From Methanoregulaceae archaeon (GTDB taxonomy: Archaea > Halobacteriota > Methanomicrobia > Methanomicrobiales > Methanospirillaceae), in NCBI GenBank assembly GCA_028679275.1, contig JAJRBV010000066.1, positions 1 to 6,610 on the forward strand: a DNA stretch of 6,610 bases, given 5' to 3'. How positions within the stretch are numbered: the stretch's first letter is position 1; each line of letters begins with the position of its first letter. The notes beneath the pieces are model-generated. The model was not told the DNA's origin and ran no database searches. It worked only from the letters and a program-made list of their open reading frames with translations. Below, one piece after another: positions 5,701 through 6,610 of this stretch. Position numbers and translations under genes: made by a program.

Positions 5701-5716
5701 CCGTTTTTACAAACGG
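5701..5716. repeat. Short perfect stem-loop upstream of the thioesterase gene
   Basis: CCGTTT (5701-5706) and AAACGG (5711-5716) form a 6-bp stem with loop TTAC. The element lies about 18 nt upstream of the proposed TATA element, in the intergenic stretch 5604-5765. It could be an operator, part of the upstream operon's 3' end, or chance. Nothing else coding is seen in this stretch. Confidence 0.35.
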
Positions 5717-5733
5717 CTCCCTCTCTCAGGAAT

Positions 5734-5742
5734 GCATAAGTA
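5734..5742 (+). promoter_or_regulatory. Probable TATA element for the thioesterase gene
   Basis: GCATAAGTA is preceded by purine-rich AGGAAT, a plausible BRE. Its centre is about 28 nt before the ATG at 5766, so transcription would begin within a couple of bases of that codon. This would explain why the gene has no clear Shine-Dalgarno site (leaderless or nearly so). Inferred from spacing and similarity only. Confidence 0.45.
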
Positions 5743-5765
5743 GGAACGGGGCTTTTGATTTCCTG

Positions 5766-6185
5766 ATGAAGAGAGGAGAGCCAAGTCCCGAAGGATCCGA
5801 AGGGATTGCAGCCCGCTTCAACCGCTGCGAATGTGCCCGGCTTCTCGGGATGGAGGTTACAGGGACCTGGCCGGGGGGGGCCCGCGTGGTTATGGACCCG
5901 GAGGGAAAAAGGAATCCAAACGGGGTCCTCCACGGCGGGGCGATCTTCTCGCTTGCCGATCATGCCTTTGGACTTGCGGCAAACACCGGAGAGATCCCCC
6001 AGGTCGCAGTTTCTGCCACAATCACGTATCTGTCTCCGGCAAAGGGAAGGCTTGAAGCAGTTGCTTATCGGATTGCCGAGACAGGGACTCACTCTCTTTT
6101 CAATGTTCGCGTGTACGAAGGGAAACGGCTGGTTGCTATCCTGGAGGGGATCGGTATCAGGGAAGAGGAAAAGCAGGATGGTTGA
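5766..6185 (+). CDS. PaaI-family hotdog-fold thioesterase
   Basis: A 139-residue protein, the usual size for a single hotdog domain. The diagnostic motif is NPNGVLHGGAIFSLADHAFGLAAN (from residue 51), with N52, H56-G57-G58 and D65 in the positions of the PaaI/YbgC-like active site. AVSATITYLSPAKGRLEAVA (81-100) is the typical next strand pair, and a G-I-R-E-E-like ending closes the fold. Such enzymes hydrolyse acyl- or aryl-CoA thioesters as homotetramers in the cytoplasm; the physiological substrate here is unknown. The ATG at 5766 is preferred because the family starts about 25-30 residues before LLGMEV and a TATA-like element fits it. Upstream in-frame codons back to 5625 (RRYRFPLR...) are not family-like. 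A G8 run at 5873-5880 encodes P-G-G-A and the frame is intact across it. It is followed closely by a T7 tract and seems independent of the glycan operon. Confidence 0.9.
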   Translation: MKRGEPSPEGSEGIAARFNRCECARLLGMEVTGTWPGGARVVMDPEGKRNPNGVLHGGAIFSLADHAFGLAANTGEIPQVAVSATITYLSPAKGRLEAVAYRIAETGTHSLFNVRVYEGKRLVAILEGIGIREEEKQDG

Positions 6186-6195
6186 AATTCCAAGG

Positions 6196-6202
6196 TTTTT
6201 TT
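6196..6202 (+). terminator. T7 terminator tract after the thioesterase gene
   Basis: A run of seven T residues begins 10 nt after the thioesterase stop (6183-6185). This is the typical archaeal intrinsic terminator signal. A hairpin follows it instead of preceding it. Confidence 0.55.
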
Positions 6203-6236
6203 CCAGGTATCCGCCGCCACGGCAGCAGCAACCTGG
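6203..6236. repeat. Nested inverted repeat in the convergent intergenic region
   Basis: CCAGGT (6203-6208) pairs with ACCTGG (6231-6236). Inside it GCCG (6213-6216) pairs with CGGC (6220-6223). The outer arms are perfect and 22 nt apart, so they could form a branched or imperfect hairpin in either transcript. The function is unknown. It may help ending or stabilising the thioesterase mRNA. Confidence 0.35.
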
Positions 6237-6266
6237 TTTACATTAGCCTATATTTACATTAACCTA
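6237..6266. repeat. Two-copy direct repeat with 16-nt period in the 6186-6392 intergenic region
   Basis: TTTACATTAGCCTA (6237-6250) and TTTACATTAACCTA (6253-6266) match at 13 of 14 bases, 16 nt apart from start to start. The surrounding 207-nt gap between convergent genes holds no convincing ORF. A 16-nt period is far too short for CRISPR and only two copies exist. It could be a protein binding site pair or a slippage duplication. Confidence 0.6.
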
Positions 6267-6361
6267 CTGGATGTACTGCATCGTTCCGCATCTTACCCAG
6301 ACCACAGCCCGGGGGTGATGAAAATCCTGGTGCCGGCCCTGCACGCCCCTTCAGGAGAACG

Positions 6362-6376
6362 AAAAAGTATCAAAAT
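6362..6376 (-). terminator. T-tracts downstream of the minus-strand partial gene
   Basis: On the minus strand TTTTGATACTTTTTC lies 17-31 nt past the TGA of the partial gene ending at 6393. Two T runs of four and five bases, with no GC-rich stem, fit an archaeal terminator. Confidence 0.4.
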
Positions 6377-6392
6377 GAAGGGGGTTCTGCCT

Positions 6393-6610
6393 CTATCCAT
6401 GGCTCTTGTACGGAAGCGTCTCATCATAAATCAGGTACCTGTCACCGGTCACGAGGGTGATAAAGACCTGTAAACGGTCTGCTCTTGACAGAGAAACCTC
6501 CCTTGTTCCTTCAAGGGTGATCTGGTCATTTACCTGGGGTTTCCTGATACTATCACTCCTAACCACTCCGTCCGAACGGGTCAGGACCGCCTCCATCATT
6601 GCCACGAAGT
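6393..6610 (-). CDS. Unrecognised protein, C-terminal part (runs off the window); weak resemblance to archaeal pilin-like C-terminal domains
   Basis: The minus-strand frame is open from the window edge to a stop at 6393-6395, giving about 71 visible residues. No family is recognised with confidence. The visible part has no cysteines, no membrane span and a beta-rich alternation, with IRKPQVNDQITLEGT followed by ADRLQVFITLVTGDRYLIYDETLP. That order (a VGDTVTL-like strand, then a 'DRxxVxxxFxDGxxxxxYD' strand pair) recalls C-terminal domains of archaeal type IV pilin-like or secreted beta-sandwich proteins, but this is a weak inference. Candidate internal starts GTG 6605, ATG 6599 and ATG 6596 lack visible upstream context, and TTC precedes the GTG in frame, so the gene probably continues beyond 6610. 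It is convergent with the thioesterase gene. Confidence 0.5.
   Translation of the reverse strand, partial: FVAMMEAVLTRSDGVVRSDSIRKPQVNDQITLEGTREVSLSRADRLQVFITLVTGDRYLIYDETLPYKSHG

Noticed and set aside
5625..5765. An extended thioesterase start with a hydrophobic-looking VSRIFWFSW segment, possibly a signal peptide
   Set aside because: PaaI enzymes are cytoplasmic and about 140 residues long. The stretch includes T-tracts, a stem-loop and a TATA-like element, so it is intergenic.
5613..6092. A 159-codon minus-strand ORF opposite the thioesterase gene
   Set aside because: Its translation is proline/arginine-rich shadow sequence, antisense to a clear hotdog domain.
6237..6266. CRISPR-like array
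   Set aside because: There are only two 14-nt copies separated by 2 nt, with no spacers and no cas genes.
6318..6473. A 51-residue plus-strand ORF starting MKILVPALHAPSG, preceded by GGGGGTG
   Set aside because: The G-rich site abuts the ATG with no spacer, the ORF runs antisense into the partial minus-strand gene, and no family is recognised. It is not enough to call a gene.

Overview
The window looks like chromosomal DNA of a methanogenic archaeon, most likely from the Methanomicrobiales (Methanoregula/Methanosphaerula-like). This is inferred from moderate GC, strong GGAGGTG-type ribosome binding sites, TATA-type promoters close to start codons, T-tract terminators, and stand-alone archaeal-type NHEJ proteins. 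The species cannot be named from sequence alone.

Layout: (1) 1-279, plus strand, the C-terminal part of the acetolactate synthase small subunit (ilvN/ilvH). (2) 312-2478, minus strand, a tight three-gene non-homologous end-joining operon transcribed as LigD-type polymerase/primase, then Ku, then LigD-type 3'-phosphoesterase. Its genes overlap at their stop/start codons. No ATP-dependent ligase lies in the operon, and its boundaries are well defined: a divergent promoter at one end and a convergent gene with a symmetric terminator-like inverted repeat at the other. (3) 2595-5603, plus strand, a three-gene set: a UDP-galactopyranose-mutase/protoporphyrinogen-oxidase-like FAD protein, a GT4 glycosyltransferase and a GT2 glycosyltransferase, probably one operon for a surface or secreted glycan. 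(4) 5766-6185, plus strand, a PaaI-type hotdog thioesterase with its own apparent promoter. (5) 6186-6392, a convergent intergenic region with a T7 tract, a nested hairpin and a 16-nt-period direct repeat. (6) 6393-6610, minus strand, the C-terminal part of an unrecognised protein running off the window, faintly like archaeal pilin C-terminal domains.

The two main operons diverge from one short region (about 2479-2594). It holds a TATA element readable in both directions and a perfect 12-bp palindrome. On the plus side the predicted transcription start falls at a GTG codon, which suggests a leaderless message. In the NHEJ operon Ku would bind broken ends, the polymerase would fill gaps preferentially with ribonucleotides, and the phosphoesterase would trim 3' ends; sealing must come from a ligase encoded elsewhere. 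No wholly new system is evident. The points most worth a second look are the ligase-less pol-ku-PE operon, two unusual residues in the phosphoesterase, the shared divergent promoter, and the FAD-GT4-GT2 glycan set.
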